Origin: Harmonia axyridis
Lineage: Eukaryota > Arthropoda > Insecta > Coleoptera > Coccinellidae
Assembly (NCBI RefSeq): GCF_914767665.1
Contig: NC_059503.1
Span: forward strand, 58,856,352-58,920,351
DNA length: 64,000 bases
Direction of reading: 5' to 3'
Numbering within the stretch: position 1 is the stretch's first letter; each line of letters begins with the position of its first letter. The notes beneath the pieces are model-generated. The model did no database searches. It was not told the DNA's origin and saw only the letters and a program-made list of their open reading frames with translations. The position numbers were made by a program, and so were the translations under genes. Positions 36,301 through 48,690 of the stretch are shown here, in pieces.

Positions 36301-39300
36301 TTTGAACTGGGGTCGTTTTGGTTCGGTAAGCCTTCCAGGAACTGCGACCATGCAGATCTTTTGTTCACTACCCTACTCATTCATAGAAACCCAGGGAGGT
36401 CTTCAACAACGTTAATAAAATTGACAACCTCCTTAGGAGCCTTGGCCGTTACCTCTCTGGTATCCAGAACTGGCTTACCCATGTGAATGGTTCTTAGGCC
36501 AGCCAGCTCCGGACACTTGCATATCAAGTGTTCGGCTGTTTCTGCTTCCGATCCACAGAGCCTGCAAATCTCGTCTGCTGACTTTTCCATACGGTACAAA
36601 TGATGTTTGTACCGACAGTCCCACCATCACCCGAAGCTCGGCTCGCGACAGCTTCAGGAGCTTTTTGGCGTAGGTAGGTGAAATCTTCACGAATTTCTTT
36701 GCCTGAACGAATCTAGGAGTGGTTAGTCCAGTGGATTGTCCTGCTGTTCAACTCCCACAGCTGCACCACAGCTTTATATTGGTCATTTCCTATCCCACAG
36801 AAAGGCTCAGGTCCAGCAGGTGTTAACCTTGATGCACTTTTTGCGAGTTCATCAGCTCTTTAATTTCCTTCGACCCCACAGTGCCCTGGTACCCATAGTA
36901 GAGTCACCTTATTTCCTCTGGCCAGTTGCTTTATGGTGTTACGGCACTCCCAAGTCAGCAAAGACCCCTAACAACACGATTCCAGGGATCTCAGCGTGGT
37001 TTGGCTGTCCGTGATGATGTAGATATGCGCCCCCTTGAGGCTCATTTTGAGACACTCCTGGGCGCATACATAAACAGCCATTATCTCGGTCTGTAGAATC
37101 GAGGGCTCACTTCCCAGGGCTTTAGAGATCCTCAATTTAGATCCATATATCCCAATGCCGGTGCCCTTCTCTGTTTTTGATCCATCTGTGAACCATATGG
37201 ATGACTTTTTGTCCAGATGATTTACGAGACTTATTGCACTAGGACGGTCATTTATAACCGTTTCAAAGGGCGTTTCAAAATCGTAGGTGGTTGGCATAAT
37301 ATCCGATGGTTTTGCGAGGAGGTTTGAATCTATCAGTATCATATTCATGCATATTGTTATTTAGAAACTCTATATATATTTCTATCTATTTATGTATCGA
37401 AGAGAACTAAAAGTTATGTTATTTACAGTTATTACACAGGACTGTTGCAGCATTATTCGCTTGCATTCTATCCTTATCAATTCTAGCTGCTTTCAACGCA
37501 AAACCTTCAATAGCTGAGATAGTATCTTGGATCAGTATGGACACTCTTATGCTCTTATTCTCGATGATGATCCTAGTGACAGTTATTAGTGAAACTGGTA
37601 TTTTCGACTACATGGCAGTTCAAACTTACAAGGTAGACAATATATTTTCCTTAATAATGATAGACTCGTCATAGTCTAAAATAGTTTAGTTTTTCGCATA
37701 ATAAAAATTCTGCTTTTTTCATTTATCTCTATCTCGATAATATAACAAATCATTAAAGGAAAACTGCTCGCAGTATTCGAAAAACTTTTTGCTGACATTC
37801 TAAACTAGCACAGCGCAGTAGATTAAGTTCTTGATGTAAATAAGAATATTATTAGCCTTAGGATTTTGCGGTAGGAAATCATTTCTTCGTTAATTGTGGA
37901 TTGGATTATCCAGAGAAACTAGTGCAATATTGTGAATAATTTTCAAAACTTAAACTATGAAAATCTTCGAAACATCGTACCTATTTCAATTTCATCAATT
38001 AAATCTTTATAATATCATAAAATTATCTAATATTGAAAAGTTTTTTCCTTGACCAATTCAAAGGTTTATCATTGGGGGTGAGGAATCAATTTTTTTTTTG
38101 AATTGCAGTATATTTTCATTCTATTTTAGAATTCCTCTCATTCCATCCTGTTTAAATTTTTCTGGTTGACGAAAAATTATTTCCTTGAGATGTTTCGAAG
38201 CAATTAATGTAAAAATCATCTCAGTGAATGTATCATTATAATAGGTTGTTATTCTACTACCTGATGAACACTTTTAATTCATAAACTATTGTCTACAGTT
38301 TACAGATGGAAAAATATGGTCTTTGGTAAACATCCTATGCTTGATTGCTGTTGTTTTCGCCTGCTTTTTGGATAACGTAACAACAGCTCTTTTAATAACA
38401 CCAGTCACTATAAGGTGAATATAAATTATAACCCTTTAAGTAACCATATTCACAGAATCTATTACAGGTTATCAGAAGTTATGAAACTTAACCCTGTACC
38501 AGTCTTAATGTGTACGGTTATGTTTTCCAATATTGGAGGGGCCATCACTCCCCTTGGAGACCCTCCAAATGTTATTATTGCATCGAATCCAGATGTCTTG
38601 AAAGCTGTGAGTATATTGCATGTGTTGTGATACTGGCGAAACCGGAAGTGAAAAAAAAATCATTTATAGATCAAAAAGTGCCACTTTTAAGATATATGGG
38701 ATATCCCAAATTTCAATCTATTACATTCAAAACTAACGGAGATACGGGGACTGTACCATGATCCTGTTACACCCAGTATAAAATATAAAATATAAGATAT
38801 AAAATATAAAATATAAAATATAAAATATAAAATATAAAATATAAAATATAAAATATAAAATATAAAATATAAAATATAAAATATAAAATATAAAATATAA
38901 AATATAAAATATAAAATATAAAATATAAAATATAAAATATAAAATATAAAATATAAAATATAAAATATAAAATATAAAATATAAAATATAAAATATAAAA
39001 TATAAAATATAAAATATAAAATATAAAATATAAAATATAAAATATAAAATATAAAATATAAAATATAAAATATAAAATATAAAATATAAAATATAAAATA
39101 TAAAATATAAAATATAAAATATAAAATATAAAATATAAAATATAAAATATAAAATATAAAATATAAAATATAAAATATAAAATATAAAATATAAAATATA
39201 AAATATAAAATATAAAATATAAAATATAAAATATAAAATATAAAATATAAAATATAAAATTTAAAATATAAAATATAAATATAAAATATAAAATATAAAA

Positions 39301-42300
39301 TATAAAATATAAAATATAAAATATAAAATATAAAATAATAATAATGTGTTCAAATAATTCGATATTTTAGCTCAATAATTTTTTGGATAACCATCGTATT
39401 TGGTGTTTCGCAGAAATTAAATATTTTTCGAATTGCCTTCAATTGATTTGGTTCAGCTAAAAACCTAGTCAATTATTATAAAAAAACGAAACTTCCATCA
39501 TTCAAACATTTTATGTAATCAATTTTTCTCCAAGTTGTTTGCGAACATCATTCTGAAGAAGGTACATTGTAATGAAATACGAGTACGTAATGTTTTTACC
39601 CATAAAAAAACTAAAAATTAACACAAATGTGTATCATGAATTAAAATTATAATTATATTATATTAAATTGTGTATATTATAATACCCAAATATGTATCAC
39701 AAATTAAAATTATAATATTGGTGATCACATTATTTTTTTAACAGGGTGTGAATTTTATGTCGTTTACTTTACACATGGGACTTGGCACTTCTATTTGTTT
39801 TATTGTAACTTACGGATATTTGAGGTTTTACTACAGGAATGTGAAGAATTTCAGACATCCAGAACCGCCGGAGGTTCAACGTGAGTATCGACTAGATTTA
39901 TTTGATTTAATGATTCAAGTGTTGAAACAGTTGAATATTTTTCACATAAAATCATCTTCGACTGTTTAGACCAGGGTTGCAAAATAACACGGCGACAATG
40001 AAGATTTCAGTGAATTAAGTAGATTATTTTGGCTTTTGAAATATAAATATTTTTCGCGCACCAGATGTATTCAAATTCTTCGTTCAAAACACTTAACTAG
40101 TCAATTTGTTTTTGACTGTATGTAAATTAACATATTCACAAACATACAATCTAGCTTGCAGTGGTATTTTCGTTTTATTCATTTTTTTTATTTTTCGTCT
40201 GATATTTCTTAATCTTTAATTTTTCATAATCATTATTTTAGTAATTAATTTTTTGTATGTTGCCCAAAAAGGCTTTTCTTGGAATACGCCGCTGATTATT
40301 TAACGAAAAACTCTAGATTATACTTTACCATTTCAAGTGGCACACATTGATATTAATAGATCTTTGTAAAATAAGTTCACATTAGTGAATGATTGAAACT
40401 GATTATTGCCATTAAATGGAAATGTGTTCCCATAACGTGCAACACATTCCGTCTTTAAACGATTGACATTGAAGAAGGTAGACCAATAAATCTCAAAGAA
40501 TTTATGAATAGAATTTATTGATGGACAATTCAAACTAGGGCTGGGACTTTTTCGCCTTTTTGTATTCGAATATTCATCCATAAATTCATTCGATTATTCA
40601 AATTATTCATTCAAACAAATATTCATGCTTGATTATTCATGAGTAGTCATGAATATTCAACTATTCGTTGATTATGCAGTGATTATTCAATGATTATTCA
40701 GTGATTATTCAATGATTATTCAGTGATTATTCAATGATTATTCAGTGATTATTCAATGAATATTCAGTGATTAAACTCATGTTTTAATGAACCAATAGAA
40801 TCCGAGCGTTTTGATGAGTGAATATACCCTTTGCAACGTGATATAATCGTTTTGGTGTTTTGCCTCTCGCCATATACGCTCTATTAGTGAGAAGTCACAC
40901 ACCGCCATTTTTGGATCTCCTGTCAGTGTTCGGAATCCAAACAAATAAATTGTCATTCAAATTAGTACGGTCTCTTTTTTATAATCAAATTGTCCTTTGG
41001 TAAATACAGAAATTTTTTTATCACATGACAACGTACAAAATACAATAGATCCTTAAATAGACGCAGTAAAACCTTCGCTGGGAAAATACAATCTACATAG
41101 ACCCTTTACAGGTCTAGAGGTACAAAAAGAATGATCGAGCGGATTCTGAGAACATTAAATTCTTCAAGAATACACTTGTTTTCTGATTCAGTTTTGTTAG
41201 GGAAGGATGTTACTTCAGTCGATGTGTGTACATTTTAAGACCATAGATTTAAAAGAATATAAAGATTCGTCGGTTCGCAATTTAGAATATACATAAAACA
41301 ATATTTGACCACTGAAATAGAGAATGTCTAGAAATAGCAATACATACGGAATAGGAAGGCAAGGTTACATTTTCGAATGTAGAATCTTATAATATTATTA
41401 GAACTCTTTATTGCTAAATTCATATGTTAGAATCTTATATTCCATTTTTATATTTTTTTAATGATGAAATCCAAATTTTATTAATTTTTTTTTGGCTGAA
41501 TACCTTTTTCTAATACTAATAAATGAATAATTTTAATTCAATTGTATCTATCAATTTCAATATTATGTAATTTCCAGTAATTTTAATATTAATAAAACGA
41601 TTTGTCCGTAGTGAATCACAAAACCTTGTTTTAATCATTCCTGAATAGTGAGTCAAGTGATCATTCAAACTTTCATTCGTAACTTCATAAATATCCAACT
41701 ACTCACTGAATAGAAAACTATTCACTGAATAATCAGTGAATACTCAACTATTCACTGATTATTCATGAATAGAAAAGTAGTCATTGATTATTCAATTATT
41801 CAGTGAATACTCGACTATTCACTGATTATTCATGAATAGAAAAGTAGTCATTGATTATTCAACTATTCAGTGAATACTCGACTATTCACTGATTATTCAT
41901 GAATAGAAAAGTAGTCATTGATTATTCAACTATTCAGTGAATATTCATCATTATTCGAATAATGCAAAATGCAATTATTCGGATAATTATTCAATGATTA
42001 TTCGAATATTCAAATCATTCATTCATGATTCCCAGCCCTAATTCAAACTATACCTGGTCAAATCTTCGGTAACGTTATACAAAAATTCAAGTACCTACAG
42101 GTTGAATTGGCGTCTAGCTCATTTCGAAAGGACCAGACAGCTGAATATTTGAAAAATGGATACAGCTTATGTTCAGTCAAAAACTGCGTTCAATCAACTC
42201 ATCTTGGATACGTTTATGAGCAATTTCATTTTGCTGAAACAAACTGAAAAATATTCAACTGTTTTCAACAAAAAACTCACATCCTGTATAATATGAGGCA

Positions 42301-45300
42301 AATTGATGTATACAGTATTTTCTAGAATTGAAGGGCAAGATAGCTGTTTGGCGACGAACAACAGCATCCGTCAGCAGCTACAGTAGAGATGAAAGTTTTG
42401 TGAAAGAAAATTTGAAGCGTAGAACAGCGAAGTTAATGGGAAAATTGAAAAGTATGAACAACATAACGATAACTGAAGATGAATTCAGCAACAACCTACA
42501 AGACCTTAGAAAACAAGTTAGTTCGTCATTGTGGACATTTCGTAACATTATTCAGACTGTGTTTTTCAGTATCCCATAAAAGACTTGTGCCTTCTGATTA
42601 AATCTGGCGGAACAATGATGTTAGTCATTGTGGCCCTACTGCTTCAATCTGTTCCATCTTGGAGTAAGTAACATAATCCTTCCAATGGTTATAGCATTCC
42701 AGATCAAGATAGAATTGTTTCTTATGAAAATATTCATGAGACACTCAGACATTCAATATTTTCCTGATAGAGCATCTGGCGAATCTCTGTCGATGTTTGT
42801 GGCCTGGCATTGTCCTAATGGAACAATTCCTCTCCTATTTTCCAAAGCTGGCTGCTTCTGGGCAATTGCTTCCTTCAGACGGTCCAATTGGTGACATTAC
42901 AGTTCCGTGTTAACAGTTGTGCAGTAGAGGAGAAGCTTATAGTAGATAATTCCCTGCCAATTTCAATTCTGGCCGTCAATCCTAGCTTGGCCACCGTTTC
43001 GACCACGACCGTTTTCGCTTGACGTTGTCGTTAGTGATCCACTTCTCATCACCAGTCACCAACCACCTCAAAAATGGGTAGATTTTGTTGCGATTCATCA
43101 GCGAATCGCAGATGGAAATTAGCTCCATGAGGTTTTTTTGCGTTAACTCGTGTCGTATTCATACATCGTGCTCCTTCTTGAGACCAGCCTCATGCAAATG
43201 GTTCCAAACGGTTTTTGTGTAATCTTTAGCTCTTAGGTAATCGAAACAATACTTACATGACGATCTGACTCGACAATGTCCATGATTTTATCTACATTTC
43301 CGGATTTCTTTTTACTACTCCTAATATATCCGAAATTTGGCTATATACATCTATTATATTCGAATAATTCTAAGCATCATGAAATATTTCGTGGTAATAA
43401 CATCGTTAGAACACAGACAATTCAAGCAGAATATCTAAAAAAAATTAGGACACTGATGTAAAGTCAGGAGCTTTTGTGCGCTAATCATGCTCCCTTTCTG
43501 TGCTCTCCAAGGAAGCTCTTGGGACTTGAATGATAAATAAAGACAGCTCCTGACTTCTCACTCCACTTTAGTGCTTTCTTAATTTCATTATTCCTATTTT
43601 GAATTATTATTCCTCTCGACTTCACATCAACGATAACTTCGAAATTATATTATTTATCATTACAGATACTTTAGGTATGGCATGGACTGCACTTCTTGGT
43701 GCTCTCCTAGTTATCCTACTTTATGACAAGGATGACGTTGTTGGAATATTTACCCGGATTGAATGGTCAACACTCCTATATTTCGCAGCACTATTTATTC
43801 TGATGGAGGTAAGGATAAAATTAGTTTTTTCCCTTACCAATTTGAATATTGGACAATATTTGGTAATTACAAATTTTAAGGTTTCTAATGTTTCTATAGG
43901 TATCGACTAGTTTAGTTTCTTATGTTAATATAATTTTGACCTCCTGAATAGGTGCAAAACTGAAGTGAAAATGAGGTCGTTTCTCATTATTATTTTTGTA
44001 CCCATGATTCCCAAAATGATCTTCATATCCACAATGTTTTTTCATAAACGAATATAACCAGTTTTATTAATCTTATTTAATACTTTCTCACAACTATTCT
44101 CAGCATCTCTCCTCAGAATAATTCAATATTCCAAGAAAAAATATAGAAATTCTAGAACATTGTCTCAGTTTAAAAATCATTGAATTACTCAATATTTGTA
44201 CCTTTCTAAAGGGTTTTTTTTAAGCTATAGAACTTTAAATTGCAATAAAACAACGATGAATTATTCGATTGCCATGAATTTTATTTATCCGCAAGATAAT
44301 CTTGTGGCATTACATTTTAAATATGATTTCTGGCATATGACCGCCACGGCTGGCTCGGATGTAGTCCAATCTGGACGTCCAATTTTCGAAGAATTTTTCC
44401 AACATTTGTGGCCGTATATCGGCAATAACACGGCGAATGTTGTCTTCCAAATGTTCAAGGGTTTGTGGCTTATCCGCATAGACCAATGACTTTACATAGC
44501 CCCACAGAAAGTAGTCTAGCGGTGTTAAATCACAAGATCTTGGAGGCAAATTCACAGGTCCAAAACGTGAAATTAGGCGGTCACCAAACGTGTCTTTCAA
44601 TAAATCGATTGTGGCGCGAGCTGTGTGATATGTTGCGCCGTCTTGTTGGAACCACAGCTCCTGGACATTATGGTTGTTCAATTCAGGAATGAAAAAGTTA
44701 GTAATCATGGCTCTTTACCAATCACCATTGACTGTAATGTTCTGGCCATCATCGTTTTTGAAGAAGTACGGACCAATGATTCCACCAGCCCATAAAGCGA
44801 TCCAAACAGTCAGTTTTTCTGGATGAAACGGTGTTTCGACATACACTTGAGGATTAGCATCACTCCAAATGCGGCAGTTTTGTTTGTTGACGTAGCCATT
44901 CAACCAGAAGTGCGCTTCATCGCTAAACAAAATAAAATGGACGTAGTGCGCGATATGATTCAAGCGTGAGTCTATTCATGATGAATTGCCAAACCAAACT
45001 GAAAATAAATGACTTAACAGCTGTTAAATCGGTCGCCATCTTGAACAGTAATACCAACTTAAAGTTATATACCTCGAAAAAAACACCCGTTATTAATGAA
45101 TAAATACTTTGTCGTGTATTTTTTTAACATTCATGCCGAAGTTTGACGGTATATTTTTCATAATATGATTTTCATTCATGAATGAATCTAAAAATATTAT
45201 AACATATTGTGATTGCTTCAGGCTCTCTCGAAATTAGGCCTTATCGACGCAATAGGAAAGAAAACGCAGTTTATAATCAACTCAGTGGTTCCCGAGTACA

Positions 45301-47718
45301 GATTGACAGTCGCTATTGTTCTTATTTTGTGGGTTTCCGGTCTGGCTTCCGCATTTGTCGATAACCTACCACTTACCACCATGATGATTAAGATAGTCAA
45401 CAATCTCTGCACTGACCCTCAACTGAATCTACCGTTTCAACCACTCATATGGGCCTTATCTTTCGGAGCTTGTCTTGGCGGTAAGCATTCAAATTCACTT
45501 AAAATTTTTAGTGTGGAAAATGAATTGGGTTCCTTTTATAGGAAATGGGAGTCTTTTTGGTTCTTCTTCGAATATAATTTGTGCTGGTGTAGCTGAACAG
45601 CATGGATACAAATTCTCCTTCACTGAATTCTCCAAGTAAGTAAATGATTAAGAAAAAAAATTCACCTGAATGTCCTGAATCAATCGACCTTAGTTGCTCA
45701 AAAGAATGTGTATGTTTTAAGGAATTTTTGCTAACATCTTACCAGAAAAAGATTGTATCAATCTACATATTTGCAATGAAAAATTTAGGGGAGATTCCTT
45801 CTTCAATATTTCATTATTTAGCGAGGCGTTCTCTAGCCAATTTCGAAAGTGCTCCCTCTCTCTGAGGGTTAGGCTGTTTCATCCGGAGATCACTGATGAA
45901 ATCATCAGTTTTGCACACAGTGATTTCTGCTAAATACACCCTCCACCTCCATAGGGGAGTATGATCACTCGAACGCAGTCCTTGCACCTCTCGGGCAAGC
46001 ACAGTTCCCTGCCAGTACCGACTTCGTCCCAGAGGAGGAGGTACGAAGATCTATTCGCAGAGAAAGAGAAAGCGCTAGCGAGTTATGAAGATGGAAAAGC
46101 AAGGCCCAGCGTGCCATCGGCACTGTCGCTACGATCCGCAACATGTGGGGGAGCAGCGACTAGTGCCCTTCGCTGCACATGTTGGTTGCTTGTTTCCGAT
46201 CAACGTTGAGTGAGCGGTGAGTTGCTTCAGTTCAGCGCAGCGTTGCCAGGCCGACAAGCCGAAAATATCGTACCGCGTGTTCAAAATTATCGTACATTAT
46301 CGTACATATTATCGTATCCCACTGATTTTTATCGTACACATTCGAAATAAAGGAAATTTTTGCGAGAATATGATAATTTGTGGACAAGGATGAAAAAACA
46401 AGCAATATATCGAATAAGTAATATATTTTTTATTTAAACAAAACGGTAAATGAATAATTAATTAATTATTAGGCAAGATCAGACAACCTGCATTATCCTA
46501 TTCACAGACTGTCGGTGACGGAAAAACATCCATCTTATAATTCTAATATGTACATAAGATTGTACAATGAACTTGCAAAAAATTAAAAAATTAACAATTG
46601 AACATTTGCTCCCATAACCACATATAAAATAATATGAATCTAAATAATTAAATTGATTGGAAATACAGAGATATATCTTCGTAAAAATTCTCTATAAAAT
46701 GAATGTCATCAAAAAAACGATTTTCTTATATAAAATGAATATATTCAAATCTGAAATATTCAGCCACACAAATTTGTCAATGAAATTCCAGTTACAACAA
46801 TTGTTTTTCACTAAACAGAATATCAAATGAGAGATAATGGTAATTGGTATATTTTCAACTGAATTTTGAACACCATCTGTTTTTAATGAGGACCCTTCAT
46901 CCCTCCGGAGTTCGGATATTCCATGAATCTTTGTATTTATTTTCAGCCAACAGTCACCAAAGAAGTTTTATGATTTTATTATGTTTAAGTAGGTTCGTTC
47001 TCCTAGATTCACGTAGAACGTAGAACCCCAATGAACAATGAATTGATTCATCGGAACATTCTTGAGTCTAGACATTCCCAACCGTCTCGGTTAGATTTTT
47101 TAAAACTACTAAAATCTATCAAATGATTTCTTCCTACTAAAAACTTCCTGAAAATGCAATAATCTACTGAAAAATTGGATATCTACCAAATCTGGTCATA
47201 CTGAGTTTCATTATATTTTGAGTATCTATGGACACTTTAGCTCAAATGATAGGTACACTGAAATTATCGTACAAAACGCTATTATCGTACATGCGGTATC
47301 ATACATAGTATTGAGCAGCAAATTATCGTACAAAACGATAATTATCGTACGAACGGCAACCCTGGTTCAGCGCTTGCATACTGGTCGCAGCTTTCCGTCT
47401 CATCACACCAAAGTGGAGACCCTGCCTGCCGTGGGTCAGAACTCCATAGGGGAGTAAGTTGCCTTGAACGTATTGCAGTTGGGTTATATCCCAGGGGTGT
47501 CGAATTAGAGAGTGACGCGAAGCCCATAACGCCATCTTTCGGTCAAACTCAATCACTACACCCCTTATACACTTGAAAGATTTCCATTGAATTTTTCGAA
47601 TTGATTCATTTGACTCTTTTGTGTTTTCAGAGTTGGTATTCCAATTGTTATTTTAACGCTGATGGTAACAACACTTTATCTCATTATTTGTCATGTGGTT
47701 CTTCAGTGGAACTCATGA
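33328..47718 (+). CDS. P protein (OCA2-like) multi-pass transporter, 14 exons, complete
   Basis: Exons: 33328-33455, 33595-33764, 33820-34004, 35713-35979, 37429-37632, 38299-38414, 38468-38606, 39745-39880, 42326-42516, 42570-42663, 43666-43808, 45222-45480, 45542-45635, 47631-47718. All have GT-AG borders and the frame is kept throughout, giving 737 residues. The N-terminus is short, with a first membrane span in exon 2 (IYFCMWLGCCILL) and a luminal loop in exons 3-4 with an NET sequon. Two bundles of spans follow with family motifs: FLDNVTTALLITPVTI (exon 6/7), NIGGAITPLGDPPNVII (exon 7), FVDNLPLTTMM (exon 12), GACLGGNGSLFGSSSN (exon 12/13) and AEQHGY (exon 13). This is the ArsB/NhaD ion-transporter superfamily P protein, known for controlling melanosomal ion balance and pH in vertebrates. 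Its insect role may be in pigment or lysosome-related granules (inference). The human protein is about 100 residues longer, mostly at the N-terminus. Confidence 0.93.
34028..34650 (+). mobile_element. Internally deleted mariner-type element, P gene intron 3
   Basis: It starts gggtgttttttag and has the transposase N-terminus near 34,138 (MNRLTRKQRF). It then jumps to a C-terminal remnant (about 34,470-34,600) matching the tail of the adjacent minus-strand copy. Non-autonomous and decayed. Confidence 0.65.
34651..35585 (-). mobile_element. Mariner-type element, partly deleted, P gene intron 3
   Basis: Ends gggtgctttttttag and cgaaaaaaacaccc are inverted. Minus-strand frames 35418-35158 (LFSDEAHFWLNGYVNKQNC) and 35151-34753 (LWFQQDGATCHTARA ... 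CDLTPLDYFLWG) give the three acidic catalytic positions of a mariner-type transposase, with a break between frames. The N-terminal half is largely missing. Copies also lie at 44,207 and 62,996. Confidence 0.82.
36283..37348 (-). mobile_element. Non-LTR retrotransposon 3' fragment, P gene intron 4
   Basis: Same family as the insertion at 418-1054 but extending further upstream. The minus-strand frame from 37,348 starts before an RNase H domain (FTDGSKTEKGTGIGIY, then TEIMAVYVC and ITDSQTTL, the D-E-D acids). The C-terminal zinc knuckle (ICRLCGSEAETAEHLICKCP) lies at about 36,500-36,575. A (AAT)-rich tail lies at the left end. Frameshifts and a small deletion near 36,610 make it inactive. Confidence 0.85.
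38777..39336. repeat. Heptamer microsatellite (ATAAAAT)n, P gene intron 7
   Basis: About 560 bp of nearly perfect 7 bp units (tataaaa in another phase), roughly 80 copies, with only a few variants (for example a taag at the start and atttaaaat near 39,258). It ends in (ATA)n. Confidence 0.95.
40536..42040. mobile_element. Non-autonomous hAT element with internal repeat arrays, P gene intron 8
   Basis: Ends tagggctggga and tcccagcccta are perfect inverted repeats, flanked by the 8 bp duplication attcaaac at 40,528-40,535 and 42,041-42,048. Both subterminal regions are packed with variants of tgattattcaatgattattcag. The right side has a 67 bp unit repeated three times (41,767, 41,834, 41,901). 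No transposase frame is present in 1,505 bp. Confidence 0.88.
42780..43310 (-). mobile_element. Mariner relic, P gene intron 10
   Basis: Minus-strand fragments match the other mariners (for example the region equivalent to the HTH and linker near 43,040-43,280 and the 3' part near 42,790-42,900). Truncated at both ends, with no usable frame. Confidence 0.75.
44207..45093 (-). mobile_element. Mariner-type element copy, P gene intron 11
   Basis: Bounded by gggtttttttttaag and cgaaaaaaacaccc. Minus-strand frames 44963-44715 and 44708-44310 encode LFSDEAHFWLNG, then LWFQQDGATYHTARA and CDLTPLDYFLWG. It is very similar to the copy at 34,651 and lacks most of the N-terminal half. Confidence 0.83.
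45815..47560. other. GC-richer repeat-like block in P gene intron 13
   Basis: The parts outside the nested hAT (45,830-46,229 and 47,373-47,540) are clearly richer in GC than the surrounding intron and contain similar phrases (ccataggggagta at 45,949 and 47,445). They look like the two halves of an older, unclassified repeat. I see no coding signature. Confidence 0.4.
46238..47364. mobile_element. Non-autonomous hAT element nested in P gene intron 13
   Basis: Left end cagcgttgcc and right end ggcaaccctg are near-perfect inverted repeats, flanked by the 8 bp duplication gttcagcg (46,230-46,237 and 47,365-47,372). Several copies of attatcgtac lie just inside both ends. No transposase in 1,127 bp. 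Confidence 0.85.
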
Positions 47719-47746
47719 ATGGAATAGAAATAGCCATAATCGTTTC

Positions 47747-47752
47747 AATAAA
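47747..47752 (+). terminator. Polyadenylation signal of the P-like gene
   Basis: AATAAA 29 nt after the stop codon. Confidence 0.7.
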
Positions 47753-47954
47753 GAATTATATGTTATAATCGATTGTTTTCTTTTAACAAAATTTTTTGCC
47801 TAATCCCCCAAACAAATCAATTTAGTTCGAAGGAGCTCCATAGCCTTTTCATGAAATTTTCCATGACCAATTTGTACATTTACAGTTGTATGTCCTCGAA
47901 GACTTCACAAATTCCATCTTCAAGGATTAAATCGATTGGGTGCATATGAAATTG

Positions 47955-48690
47955 AAAAAATAGCGATATCGAAAAAATTAATATTAATGATAGAGCTCTG
48001 GAATTAAAACATTACACAGGCTCTTTTTTATGTAGAATCCAGTTACGTGCTCCTCTTTCAAGCAGGGTTTTTGCTCACGAAGCTATGACCCAAAGTTATT
48101 TTTTTTTTAAATCGGAACACTATTCTGTACCATTTTTCGAAAGCTCAATTTTACTTATTCCAAAAATATATAACATCGTTTGGTTTGCATCAATATAAAT
48201 AATAGAAGATGGTCCAAAAACTTTTTTCATCTAAGAGTTTCAACTGTTGATGAGCAAATGAAAATAGAGCTTTCTATAACAATAGCAGTCTTCTGCCGTC
48301 GACATCATTATTTCGAATCTAGATATATTTTATAAGCCAAACTTTATTCGGAAATAACGAAAAGACCAACATGAATAACTGTTTCAATCGACACAGTTGT
48401 AATGAGATGGATTTTCGTTCATTTATATTGATACAAACCATACAATTTTATATATTTTTGTAATCAGTTGAAATTGATCTTTCAAAAATGGCACAGAAAT
48501 CTAGTTTTCCCATTCAAAAAAACCATTACTTTGGGTCATAGCTTCCTAATGAAAAATCCTGCTAATAAAACCAGCACGCCACTGGATTTTACGTAAAATA
48601 AGTGCCTGTATAATGTTTTTACTTCAGAGCTCTATCATAAGTATTAGCGGAGATACAATTTTTTTCGATATCGCCTCTTTTCATATTTTC
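47955..48690. repeat. Imperfect long inverted repeat between the P-like gene and the protease
   Basis: Arms of about 300 bp share gcgatatcgaaaaaa, atgatagagctctg and gaagctatgacccaaagt in opposite orientation, with divergence. No coding content. It may be an old fold-back element. The rest of 47,753-50,398 shows no secure gene. Confidence 0.6.

Noticed and set aside
38777..39336. CRISPR array or satellite centromere repeat
   Set aside because: The unit is only 7 bp without spacers; it is a simple intronic microsatellite.
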